Below are positions 1 through 9,220 of a stretch of DNA of 64,000 nt, piece by piece. The stretch is from positions 21,243,501 to 21,307,500 of the forward strand of contig NW_027478164.1 in assembly GCF_051020975.1 (NCBI RefSeq). The letters run 5' to 3'. Origin of the DNA: Osmia lignaria lignaria (Eukaryota; Arthropoda; Insecta; Hymenoptera; Megachilidae). Position 1 is the first letter of the stretch, and each line of letters opens with the position of its first letter. The position numbers and the translations under genes were made by a program. Under the pieces are notes generated by a model. The model was not told where the DNA came from. It ran no database searches and saw nothing but the letters and a program-made list of their open reading frames with translations.

Positions 1-205
1 GAGCTGTAAATGCCACTTCCAGCTTAGCTGTGCAGAAGAAGAACAACAAGCAGAAGAAATATCTCGAAATATGTCCGTCAGGCCCCTCCCCTTGAGACAT
101 ATCTGCAAATATCTCGGAAACGAAGCGAGCTATGGCAAAATGTTAAGAGACCTTTTTTGTAGAGAATTATGTTTCCTACAATTTATGTTCTATGATATTT
201 TTTGA
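1..205. repeat. Partial satellite monomer at left edge
   Basis: This is the right-hand 205 bases of a monomer. It starts just before the TGCCACTTCCAGC segment and runs to the TGATCA junction. It carries the AAGCAGAAG variant of the purine tract, which is also seen in the monomers starting at 2782, 5358 and 40454. Confidence 0.95.
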
Positions 206-527
206 TCAGAAGCGTAGTTTTCGAGATACATCGAGATATTTAAAAGTTCCGAAGCTGCACCAACATAATAGAGGTACAGAAACACCGTGGCCTCTTTCTT
301 TGAGATAACTCTGCACTATTGCGAGCTGCAAATGCCGCTTCGAGCTTAGCTGTGCAGAGGAAGAACAACAAGAAGAAGAAATATCTCGAAATATGTCCGT
401 GAGGCCCCTTCCCTTGAGATAAATCTGCAAATATCTCGGAAACGAAGCGAGCTATGGCAAAATGTTAAGAGACCTTATTTGTAGAGAATTAAGTTTCCTA
501 CTTTTTATGTTCTATGATATTTTTTGA

Positions 528-752
528 TCAGATGCGTAGTTCTCGAGATATATCAAGATATTTAAAAGTTCCGAAACCGCACCAATATAATAGAGATACA
601 GAAACACCGTGGCCCCTTTCTTTGAGATAACTCTGCACTATTGCGAGCTGTAAATGCCACTTCCAGCTTAGCTGTGCAGAAGAAGAATAACAAGAAGAAG
701 AAATATCTCGAAATATGTCCGTCAGGCCCCTGCCCTTGAGATATATCTGCAA
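528..752 (-). other. Recurrent 74-codon open frame, probably non-coding
   Basis: Representative of a minus-strand open frame found in almost every monomer. It usually begins at TTG, is preceded in frame by TAG (GCTATGG on the plus strand), and ends at the TGA formed by TGATCA. The predicted peptide has a Ser/Cys run around residues 18-25 from the purine tract, and a YLKxRG motif at residues 4-9 and again at 42-47. Against coding: there is no ATG in the usual frame and no recognisable domain. Independent nonsense changes break it at 10601, 14430, 16435, 17405, 27605, 30490 and 38308. A TAG four codons in also cuts the Q-class monomers (41420, 42386, 43674, 45284, 51724, 58486). Net frameshifts occur in three copies. 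The 55910 monomer has gained a true ATG and an 89-codon frame through loss of the upstream stop. Confidence 0.8.
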
Positions 753-849
753 ATATCTCGGAAACGAAGCGAGCTATGGCAAAATCATAAGAGACCTTTT
801 TTGTAGAGAATTAAGTTTCCTACTTTTTATGTTCGATGATATTTTTTGA
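528..849. repeat. Reference A-type monomer with internal landmarks
   Basis: Position 1 is the T of TCAGATGCG. A-type monomers carry an XhoI site (CTCGAG) near position 15, followed by ATATATCAAGATATTTAAAA. A first GGCCCC box is at position 84, and a related second box is at position 198, exactly 114 bp later. A GAA/CAA purine-rich tract spans about positions 152-175. The decamer AAATATCTCG occurs at positions 174 and 224. T6 runs lie at positions 270-275 and 315-320, and a BclI site (TGATCA) spans the monomer boundary. The right end usually reads AATTAAGTTTCCTACTTTTT, as it does here. This copy has a ATAACAAG change in the purine tract. Confidence 0.93.
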
Positions 850-1493
850 TCAGATGCGTAGTTCTCGAGATATATCAAGATATTTAAAAGTTCCGAAGCT
901 GCACCAACATAATAGAGGTACAGAAACACCGTGGCCTCTTTCTTTGAGATAACTCTGCACTATTGCGAGCTGCAAATGCCGCTTCGAGCTTAGCTGTGCA
1001 GAAGAAGAATAACAAGAAGAAGAAATATCTCGAAATATGTCCGTCAGGCCCCTGCCCTTGAGATATATCTGCAAATATCTCGGAAACGAAGCGAGCTATG
1101 GCAAAATCATAAGAGACCTTTTTTGTAGAGAATTAAGTTTCCTACTTTTTATGTTCGATGATATTTTTTGATCAGATGCGTAGTTCTCGAGATATATCAA
1201 GATATTTAAAAGTTCCGAAGCTGCACCAACATAATAGAGGTACAGAAACACCGTGGCCTCTTTCTTTGAGATAACTCTGCACTATTGCGAGCTGCAAATG
1301 CCGCTTCGAGCTTAGCTGTGCAGAAGAAGAACAACAAGAAGAAGAAATATCTCGAAATATGTCCGTCAGACCCCTTCCCTTGAGATGAATCTGCAAATAT
1401 CTCGGAAACGAAGCGAGCTATGGCAAAATGTTAAGAGACCTTTTTTGTAGAGAATTAAGTTTCCTACTTTTTATGTTCTATGATATTTTTTGA

Positions 1494-1815
1494 TCAGAAG
1501 CGTAGTTTTCGAGATATATCGAGATATTTAAAAGTTCCGAAGCCGCACCAACATAATAGAGATACAGAAACACCGTGGCCCCTTTCTTTGAGATAACTCT
1601 GCACTATTGCGAGCTGCAAATGCCACTTCCAGCTTAGCTGTGCAGAAGAAGAACAACAAGAAGAAGAAATATCTCGAAATATGTCCGTCAGGCCCCTTCC
1701 CTTGAGATAAATCTGCAAATATCTCGGAAACGAAGCGAGCTATGGCAAAATGTTTGGAGACCTTTCTTGTAGAGAATTAAGTTTCCTACTTTTTATGTAG
1801 TATGATATTTTTTGA
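1494..1815. repeat. Reference B-type monomer
   Basis: B-type monomers start TCAGAAGCGTAGTTTTCGAG and continue ATATATCGAGATATTTAAAA, so the XhoI site is lost. The segment to the left of a B-type start usually reads TTATGTTTCCTACAATTTATG instead of TTAAGTTTCCTACTTTTTATG. The diagnostic block therefore spans the chosen monomer boundary. In this copy the left flank is still the A-type form, making it one of the exceptions that look recombinant. In B-type copies TCGAGATATTT (1519-1529) is a perfect 11-bp inverted match to AAATATCTCGA (1667-1677). Confidence 0.9.
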
Positions 1816-3425
1816 TCAGATGCGTAGTTCTCGAGATATATCAAGATATTTAAAAGTTCCGAAGCCGCACCAACATAATAGAGATACAGAAACACCGTGG
1901 CCCCTTTCTTTGGGATAACTCTGCACTATTGCGAGCTGCAAATGCCACTTCCAGCTTAGCTGTGCAGAGGAAGAACAACAAGAAGAAGAAATATCTCGAA
2001 ATATGTCCGTCAGGCCAGTTCCTTTGAGCTGAATCTGCAAATATCTCGGAAACGAAGCGAGCTATGGCAAAATGTTAAGAGACCTTTTTTGTAGAGAATT
2101 ATGTTTCCTACAATTTATGTTCTATGATATTTTTTGATCAGAAGCGTAGTTTTCGAGATATATCGAGATATTTAAAAGTTACGAAGCCGCACCAACATAA
2201 TAGAGATACAGAAACACCGTGGCCCCTTTCTTTGAGATAACTCTGCAATAGTGCGAGCCGCAAATGCCACTTCCAGCTTAGCTGTGCAGAAGAAGAACAA
2301 CAAGAAGAAGAAATATTTCGAAATATGTCCGTCAGGCCAGTTCCTTTGAGCTGAATCTGCAAATATCTCGGAAACGAAGCGAGCTATGGCAAAATGTTAA
2401 GAGACGTTTTTTGTAGAGAATTATGTTTCCTACAATTTATCTTCTATGATATTTTTTGATCAGAAGCGTAGTTTTCGAGATATATCGAGATACTTAAAAG
2501 TTCCGAAGCCGCACCAACATATTAGAGATACAGAAACACCGTGGCCCCTTTCTTTGAGATAACTGTGCACTAGTGCGAGCCGCAAATGCCACTTCCAGCT
2601 TAGCTGTGCAGAAGAAGAACAACAAGAAGAAGAAATATCTCGAAATATGTCCGTCAGGCCCCTTCCCTTGAGATAAATCTGCAAATATCTCGGAAACGAA
2701 GCGAGCTATGGCAAAATGTTAAGAGACCTTTTTTGTAGAGAATTATGTTTCCTACTTTTTATGTTCTATGATATTTTTTGATCAGACGCGTAGTTCTCGA
2801 GATATATCAAGATATTTAAAAGTTCCGAAGCCGCACCAACATAATACAGATACAGAAACACCGTGGCCCCTTTCTTTGAGATAACTCTGCACTATTGCGA
2901 GCTGTAAATGCCACTTCCAGCTTAGCTGTGCAGAAGAAGAACAACAAGCAGAAGAAATATCTCGAAATATGTCCGTCAGGCCCCTCCCCTTGAGATATAT
3001 CTGCAAATATCTCGGAAACGAAGCGAGCTATGGCAAAATGTTAAGAGACCTTTTTTGTAGAGAATTATGTTTCCTACAATTTATGTTCTATGATATTTTT
3101 CGATCAGAAGCGTAGTTTTCGAGATATATCGAGATATTTAAAAGTTCCGAAGCCGCACCAACATAATAGAGATACCGAAACACCGTGGCCCCTTTCTTTG
3201 AGATAACTCTGCACTAGTGCGAGCCGCAAATGCCACTTCCAGCTTAGCTGTGCAGAAGAAGAACAACAAGAAGAAGAAATATCTCGAAATATGTCCGACA
3301 GGCCCCTTCCCTTGAGATAAATCTGCAAATATCTCGGAAACGAAGCGAGCTATGGCGAAATGTTAAGAGACCTTTTTTGTAGAGAATTAAGTTTCCTACT
3401 TTTTATCTTCTATGATATTTTTTGA

Positions 3426-5357
3426 TCAGATGCGTAGTTCTCGAGATATATCAAGATATTTAAAAGTGCCGAAGCCGCACCAACATAATACAGATACAGA
3501 AACACCGTGGCCCCTTTCTTTGAGATAACTCTGCACTAGTGCGAGCCGCAAATGCCACTTCCAGCTTAGCTGTGCAGAAGAAGAACAACAAGAAGAAGAA
3601 ATATCTCGAAATATGTCCGTCAGGCCCCTTCCCTTGAGATAAATCTGCAAATATCTCGGAAACGAAGCGAGCTATGGCAAAATGTTAAGAGACCTTTTTT
3701 GTAGAGAATTAAGTTTCCTACTTTTTATGGTCTATGATATTTTTTGATCCGATGCGTAGTTCTCGAGATATATCAAGATATTTAAAAGTTCCGAAGCCGC
3801 ACCAACATAATAGAGATACAGAAACACCGTGGCCCCTTTCTTTGAAATAACTCTGCACTAGTGCGAGCCGCAAATGCCACTTCCAGCTTAGCTGTGCAGA
3901 AGAAGAACAACAAGAAGAAGAAATATCTCGAAATATGTCCGTCAGGCCCCTTCCCTTGAGATAAATCTGCAAATATCTCGGAAACGAAGCGAGGTATGGC
4001 AAAATGTTAAGAGACCTTTTTTGTAGAGAATTAAGTTTCCTACTTTTTATGTTCTATGATATTTTTTGATCAGATGCGTAGTTCTCGAGATATATCAAGA
4101 TATTTAAAAGTTCCGAAGCCGCACCAACATAATAGAGATACAGAAACACCGTGGCCCCTTTCTTTGAGATAACTCTGCAATAGTGAGAGCCGCAAATGCC
4201 ACTTCCAGCTTAGCTGTGCAGAAGAAGAACAACAAGAAGAAGAAATATCTCGAAATATGTCCGTTAGGCCCCTTCCCTTGAGATAAATCTGCAAATATCT
4301 CGGAAACGAAGCGAGCTATGGCAAAATGTTAAGAGACCTTTTTTGTAGACAATTAAGTTTCCTACTTTTTATGTTCTATGATATTTTTTGATCAGATGCG
4401 TAGTTCTCGAGATATATCAAGATATTTAAAAGTGCCGAAGCCGCACCAACATAATACAGATACAGAAACACCGTGGCCCCTTTCTTTGAGATAACTCTGC
4501 ACTAGTGCGAGCCGCAAATGCCACTTCCAGCTTAGCTGTGCAGAAGAAGAACAACAAGAAGAAGAAATATCTCGAAATATGTCCGTCAGGCCCCTTCCCT
4601 TGAGATAAATCTGCAAATATCTCGGAAACGAAGCGAGCTATGGCAAAATGTTAAGAGACCTTTTTTGTAGAGAATTAAGTTTCCTACTTTTTATGGTCTA
4701 TGATATTTTTTGATCAGATGCGTAGTTCTCGAGATATATCAAGATATTTAAAAGTTCCGAAGCCGCACCAACATAATAGAGATACAGAAACACCGTGGCC
4801 CCTTTCTTTGAGATAACTCTGCACTAGTGCGAGCCGCAAATGCCACTTCCAGCTTAGCTGTGCAGAAGAAGAACAACAAGAAGAAGAAATATCTCGAAAT
4901 ATGTCCGTCAGGCCCCTTCCCTTGAGATAAATCTGCAAATATCTCGGAAACGAAGCGACGTATGGCAAAATGTTAAGAGACCTTTTTTGTAGAGAATTAA
5001 GTTTCCTACTTTTTATGTTCTATGATATTTTTTGATCAGATGCGTAGTTCTCGAGATATATCAAGATATTTAAAAGTTCCGAAGCCGCACCAACATAATA
5101 GAGATACAGAAACACCGTGGCCCCTTTCTTTGAGATAACTCTGCAATAGTGCGAGCCGCAAATGCCACTTCCAGCTTAGCTGTGCAGAAGAAGAACAACA
5201 AGAAGAAGAAATATCTCGAAATATGTCCGTTAGGCCCCTTCCCTTGAGATAAATCTGCAAATATCTCGGAAACGAAGCGAGCTATGGCAAAATGTTAAGA
5301 GACCTTTTTTGTAGACAATTAAGTTTCCTACTTTTTATGTTCTATGATATTTTTTGA
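3426..5357. repeat. Three-monomer HOR, tandem pair (966 bp each)
   Basis: Two adjacent copies of a 966-bp unit, at 3426-4391 and 4392-5357. The first monomer of each has AAAGTGCCGAAG and ACATAATACAGATAC. The second is preceded by TTTATGGTCTATGAT. The third has CTGCAATAGTG, GTTAGGCCCC and GTAGACAATTAAG. A third copy lies at 6324-7289. The copies differ by only a few substitutions, such as GAGAGCC for GCGAGCC near 4185. Confidence 0.88.
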
Positions 5358-6001
5358 TCAGATGCGCAGTTCTCGAGATATATCAAGATATTTAAAAGTT
5401 CCGAAGTCGCACCAACATAATAGAGATACAGAAACACCGTGGCCCCTTTCTTTGAGATAACTCTGCACTATTGCGAGCTGTAAATGCCACTTCCAGCTTA
5501 GCTGTGCAGAAGAAGAACAACAAGCAGAAGAAATATCTCGAAATATGTCCGTCAGGCCCCTCCCCTTGAGATATATCTGCAAATATCTCGGAAACGAAGC
5601 GAGCTATGGCAAAATGTTAAGAGACCTTTTTTGTAGAGAATTATGTTTCCTACAATTTATGTTGTATGATATTTTTTGATCAGAAGCGTAGTTTTCGAGA
5701 TACATCGAGATATTTAAAAGTTCCGAAGCCGCACCAACATAATAGAGATACAGAAACACCGTGGCCCCTTTCTTTGAGATAACTCTGCACTATTGCGAGC
5801 TGCAAATGCCACTTCCAGCTTAGCTGTGCAGAGGAAGAACAACAAGAAAAAGAAGTATCTCGAAATATGTCCGTCAGGCCCGTTCCTTTGAGCTGAATCT
5901 GCAAATATCTCGGAAACGAAGCGAGCTATGGCAAAATGTTTAGAGACGTTTTTTGTAGAGAATTATGTTTCCTACAATTTATGTTCTATGATATTTTTCG
6001 A

Positions 6002-7289
6002 TCAGAAGCGTAGTTTTCGAGATATATCGAGATATTTAAAAGTTCCGAAGCCGCACCAACATAATAGAGATACCGAAACACCGTGGCCCCTTTCTTTGAG
6101 ATAACTCTGCACTAGTGCGAGCCGCAAATGCCACTTCCAGCTTAGCTGTGCAGAAGAAGAACAACAAGAAGAAGAAATATCTCGAAATATGTCCGACAGG
6201 CCCCTTCCCTTGAGATAAATCTGCAAATATCTCGGAAACGAAGCGAGCTATGGCGAAATGTTAAGAGACATTTTTTGTAGAGAATTAAGTTTCCTACTTT
6301 TTATCTTCTATGATATTTTTTGATCAGATGCGTAGTTCTCGAGATATATCAAGATATTTAAAAGTGCCGAAGCCGCACCAACATAATACAGATACAGAAA
6401 CACCGTGGCCCCTTTCTTTGAGATAACTCTGCACTAGTGCGAGCCGCAAATGCCACTTCCAGCTTAGCTGTGCAGAAGAAGAACAACAAGAAGAAGAAAT
6501 ATCTCGAAATATGTCCGTCAGGCCCCTTCCCTTGAGATAAATCTGCAAATATCTCGGAAACGAAGCGAGCTATGGCAAAATGTTAAGAGACCTTTTTTGT
6601 AGAGAATTAAGTTTCCTACTTTTTATGGTCTATGATATTTTTTGATCAGATGCGTAGTTCTCGAGATATATCAAGATATTTAAAAGTTCCGAAGCCGCAC
6701 CAACATAATAGAGATACAGAAACACCGTGGCCCCTTTCTTTGAGATAACTCTGCACTAGTGCGAGCCGCAAATGCCACTTCCAGCTTAGCTGTGCAGAAG
6801 AAGAACAACAAGAAGAAGAAATATCTCGAAATATGTCCGTCAGGCCCCTTCCCTTGAGATAAATCTGCAAATATCTCGGAAACGAAGCGAGGTATGGCAA
6901 AATGTTAAGAGACCTTTTTTGTAGAGAATTAAGTTTCCTACTTTTTATGTTCTATGATATTTTTTGATCAGATGCGTAGTTCTCGAGATATATCAAGATA
7001 TTTAAAAGTTCCGAAGCCGCACCAACATAATAGAGATACAGAAACACCGTGGCCCCTTTCTTTGAGATAACTCTGCAATAGTGCGAGCCGCAAATGCCAC
7101 TTCCAGCTTAGCTGTGCAGAAGAAGAACAACAAGAAGAAGAAATATCTCGAAATATGTCCGTTAGGCCCCTTCCCTTGAGATAAATCTGCAAATATCTCG
7201 GAAACGAAGCGAGCTATGGCAAAATGTTAAGAGACCTTTTTTGTAGACAATTAAGTTTCCTACTTTTTATGTTCTATGATATTTTTTGA
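6002..7289. repeat. Displaced four-monomer copy of 3104-4391
   Basis: Monomers 6002, 6324, 6646 and 6968 match 3104, 3426, 3748 and 4070 at an offset of 2,898 bp (9 monomers). Shared private variants are TTTTTCGATCAGAAGCG, GATACCGAAAC and CCGACAGGCC in the first monomer, then the full set of 3-monomer HOR markers. The following monomer (7290) shares GATGCGCAG with 5358, so the 6 kb copy resembles the second copy of the tandem pair on its right side. Confidence 0.85.
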
Positions 7290-7611
7290 TCAGATGCGCA
7301 GTTCTCGAGATATATCAAGATATTTAAAAGTTCCGAAGCCGCACCAACATAATAGAGATACAGAAACACCGTGGCCCCTTTCTTTGAGATAACTCTGCAC
7401 TATTGCGAGCTGTAAATGCCACTTCCAGCTTAGCTGTGCAGAAGAAGAACAACAAGAAGAAGAAATATCTCGAAATATGTCCGTCAGGCCCCTGCCCTTG
7501 AGATATATCTGCAAATATCTCGGAAACGAAGCGAGCTATGGCAAAATGTTGAGAGACCTTTTTTGTAGAGAATTATGTTTCCTACAATTTATGTTCTATG
7601 ATATTTTTTGA

Positions 7612-7933
7612 TCAGAAGCGTAGTTTTCGAGATATATCGAGATATTTAAAAGTTCCGAAGCCGCACCAACATAATAGAGATACAGAAACACGGTGGCCCC
7701 TTTCTTTGAGATAACTCTGCACTATTGCGAGCTGCAAATGCCACTTCCAGCTTAGCTGTGCAGAAGAAGAACAACAAGAAGAAGAAATATCTGGAAATAT
7801 GTCCGTCAGGCCCCTTCCCTTGAGATAAATCTGCAAATATCTCGGAAACGAAGCGAGCTACGGCAAAATATTAAGAGACCTTTTGTGTAGAAAATTAGGA
7901 TTCCTACTTTTTATGTTCTATGATATTTTTTGA
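7612..7933. repeat. B-type monomer between two HOR blocks
   Basis: A single B-type monomer with CACGGTGGCCCC and ATATCTGGAAATATG. Its right end changes to GAAAATTAGGATTCC, a variant also present before 37235 and 38523. It links the 3-monomer region to the P-S-Q-R-like block that follows. Confidence 0.75.
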
Positions 7934-9220
7934 ACAGATGCGTAGTTCTCGAGATATATCAAGATATTTAAAAGTTCCGAAGCGGCACCAACATAATAGA
8001 GATACAGAAACACCGTGGCCCCTTTCTTTGAGGTAACTCTGCACTATTGCGAGCTGCAAATGCCACTTCCAGCTTAGCTGTGCAGAAGAAGAACAACAAG
8101 AAGAAGAAATATCTCGAAATATGTCCCTCAGGCCCCTTCCCTTGAGATAAATCTGCAAATATCTCGGAAACCAAGCGAGCTATGGCAAAATGTTAAGAGA
8201 CCTTATTTGTAGAGAATTAAGTTTCCTACTTTTTATGTTCTACGATATTTTTTGATCAGATGCGTAGTTCTCGAGATATATCAAGATATTTAAAAGTTCC
8301 GAAGCCGCACCAACATAATAGAGATACAGAAACACCGTGGCCCCTTTCTTTGAGATAACTCTGCACTATTGCAAGCTGGAAATGCCACTTCCAGCTTAGC
8401 TGTGCAGAAGAAGAACAACAAGAAGAAGAAATATCTCGAAATATGTCCGTCAGGCCCCTTCCCTTGAGATAAATCTGCAAATATCTCGGAAACGAAGCGA
8501 GCTATGGCAAAATCTTAAGAGACCTTTTTTGTAGAGAATTATGTTTCCTACAATTTACGTTCTCTGATATTTTTTGATCAGAAGCGTGGTTTTCGAGATA
8601 TATCGAGATATTTAAAAGTTCCGAAGCCGCACCAACATAATAGAGATACAGAAACACCGTGGCCCCTTTCTTTGAGATAACTCTGCACTATTGCGACCTG
8701 CAAATGCCACTTCCAGCTTAGCTGTGCAGAAGAAGAACAACAAGAAGAAGAAATATCTCGAAATATGTCCGTCGGCCCCTTCCCTTGAGATAAATCTGCA
8801 AATATCTCGGAAACGAAGCGAGCCATGGCAAAATGTTAAGAGACCTTTTTTGTAGAGAATTCAGTTTCCTACTTTTTATGTTCTATGATATTTTTCGATC
8901 AGAGGCGTAGTTCTCGAGATATATCAAGATATTTAAAAGTTCCGAAGCCGCACCAACATAATAGAGGTACAGAAACACCGTGGCCCCTTTCTTTGAGATA
9001 ACTCTGGACTATTGCGAGCTGCAAATGCCACTTCCAGCTTAGCTGTGCAGAAGAAGAACAACAAGAAGAAGAAATATCTCGAAATATGTCCGTCAGGCCG
9101 CTTCCCTTGAGATAAATCTGCAATTATCTCGGAAACGAAGCGAGCTATGGCAAAATCTTAAGAGACCTTTTTTGTAGAGAATTATGTTTCCTACAATTTA
9201 CGTTCTCTGATATTTTTTGA
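7934..9220. repeat. Old copy of the P-S-Q-R monomer order
   Basis: Four consecutive monomers carry the same ordered markers as the block at 41-46 kb. The P-like monomer (7934) has GCGGCACC, GAGGTAACTC, GGAAACCAAGC and CCTTATTTGTAG. The S-like monomer (8256) is preceded by TTCTACGATATT and ends TTTACGTTCTCTGAT. The Q-like monomer (8578) has GCGACCTGC. The R-like monomer (8899) has GAGGTACAG. Other R and Q markers (ATAAGAAATATTTCG, GAGCTAAATC) are absent, so this copy is diverged from, or ancestral to, the 41-46 kb copies about 33 kb away. Confidence 0.7.
8578..8898. repeat. 321-bp monomer with a 1-base deletion
   Basis: The usual CCGTCAGGCCCC reads CCGTCGGCCCC near 8771, losing one A. Every later monomer start shifts by one base. 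It is one of only three net length changes in 198 monomers. It also shifts the minus-strand open frame, and GAGCCATGG removes the usual upstream TAG. Confidence 0.93.

Larger units (their letters stand above)
206..3103. repeat. Mixed-class monomers, left flank region
   Basis: Nine monomers without a clear higher-order period. The monomers at 206, 850 and 1172 share GAAGCTGCACC, GAGGTACAG, GTGGCCTC and GCCGCTTCGAGC. The monomers at 528 and 850 share a right half with AAATCATAAGAGACC and GTTCGATGAT. The 850 monomer therefore joins the left half of one class to the right half of another. The 1816 and 2138 monomers carry the variant second box GGCCAGTTCCTTTGAGC. Confidence 0.85.

Noticed and set aside
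568..578. TATA box (TATTTAAAAG) in each monomer
   Set aside because: AT-rich sequence makes such matches likely by chance, and nothing downstream supports a transcription unit.
679..703. GAA/CAA microsatellite inside the monomer
   Set aside because: The tract is interrupted and does not vary in length between copies, so it behaves as ordinary monomer sequence.
751..775. CENP-B box in the CTCGGAAACGAAGCGAGC segment
   Set aside because: The reverse complement contains TTCG, but the spacing and the CGGG half of the CENP-B consensus are missing.
797..847. RNA polymerase III gene with T6 terminators and a GTTCCGAAGCC B-box-like motif
   Set aside because: The B-box match has the wrong spacing and no A box is found upstream, so the T6 runs alone are not evidence of a gene.
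7968..8174. Second-frame minus-strand ORFs of 61-71 codons (also 15695, 40488, 42098, 46549 and others)
   Set aside because: They are shifted-frame readings of the same monomer, open only in some classes because of single substitutions.
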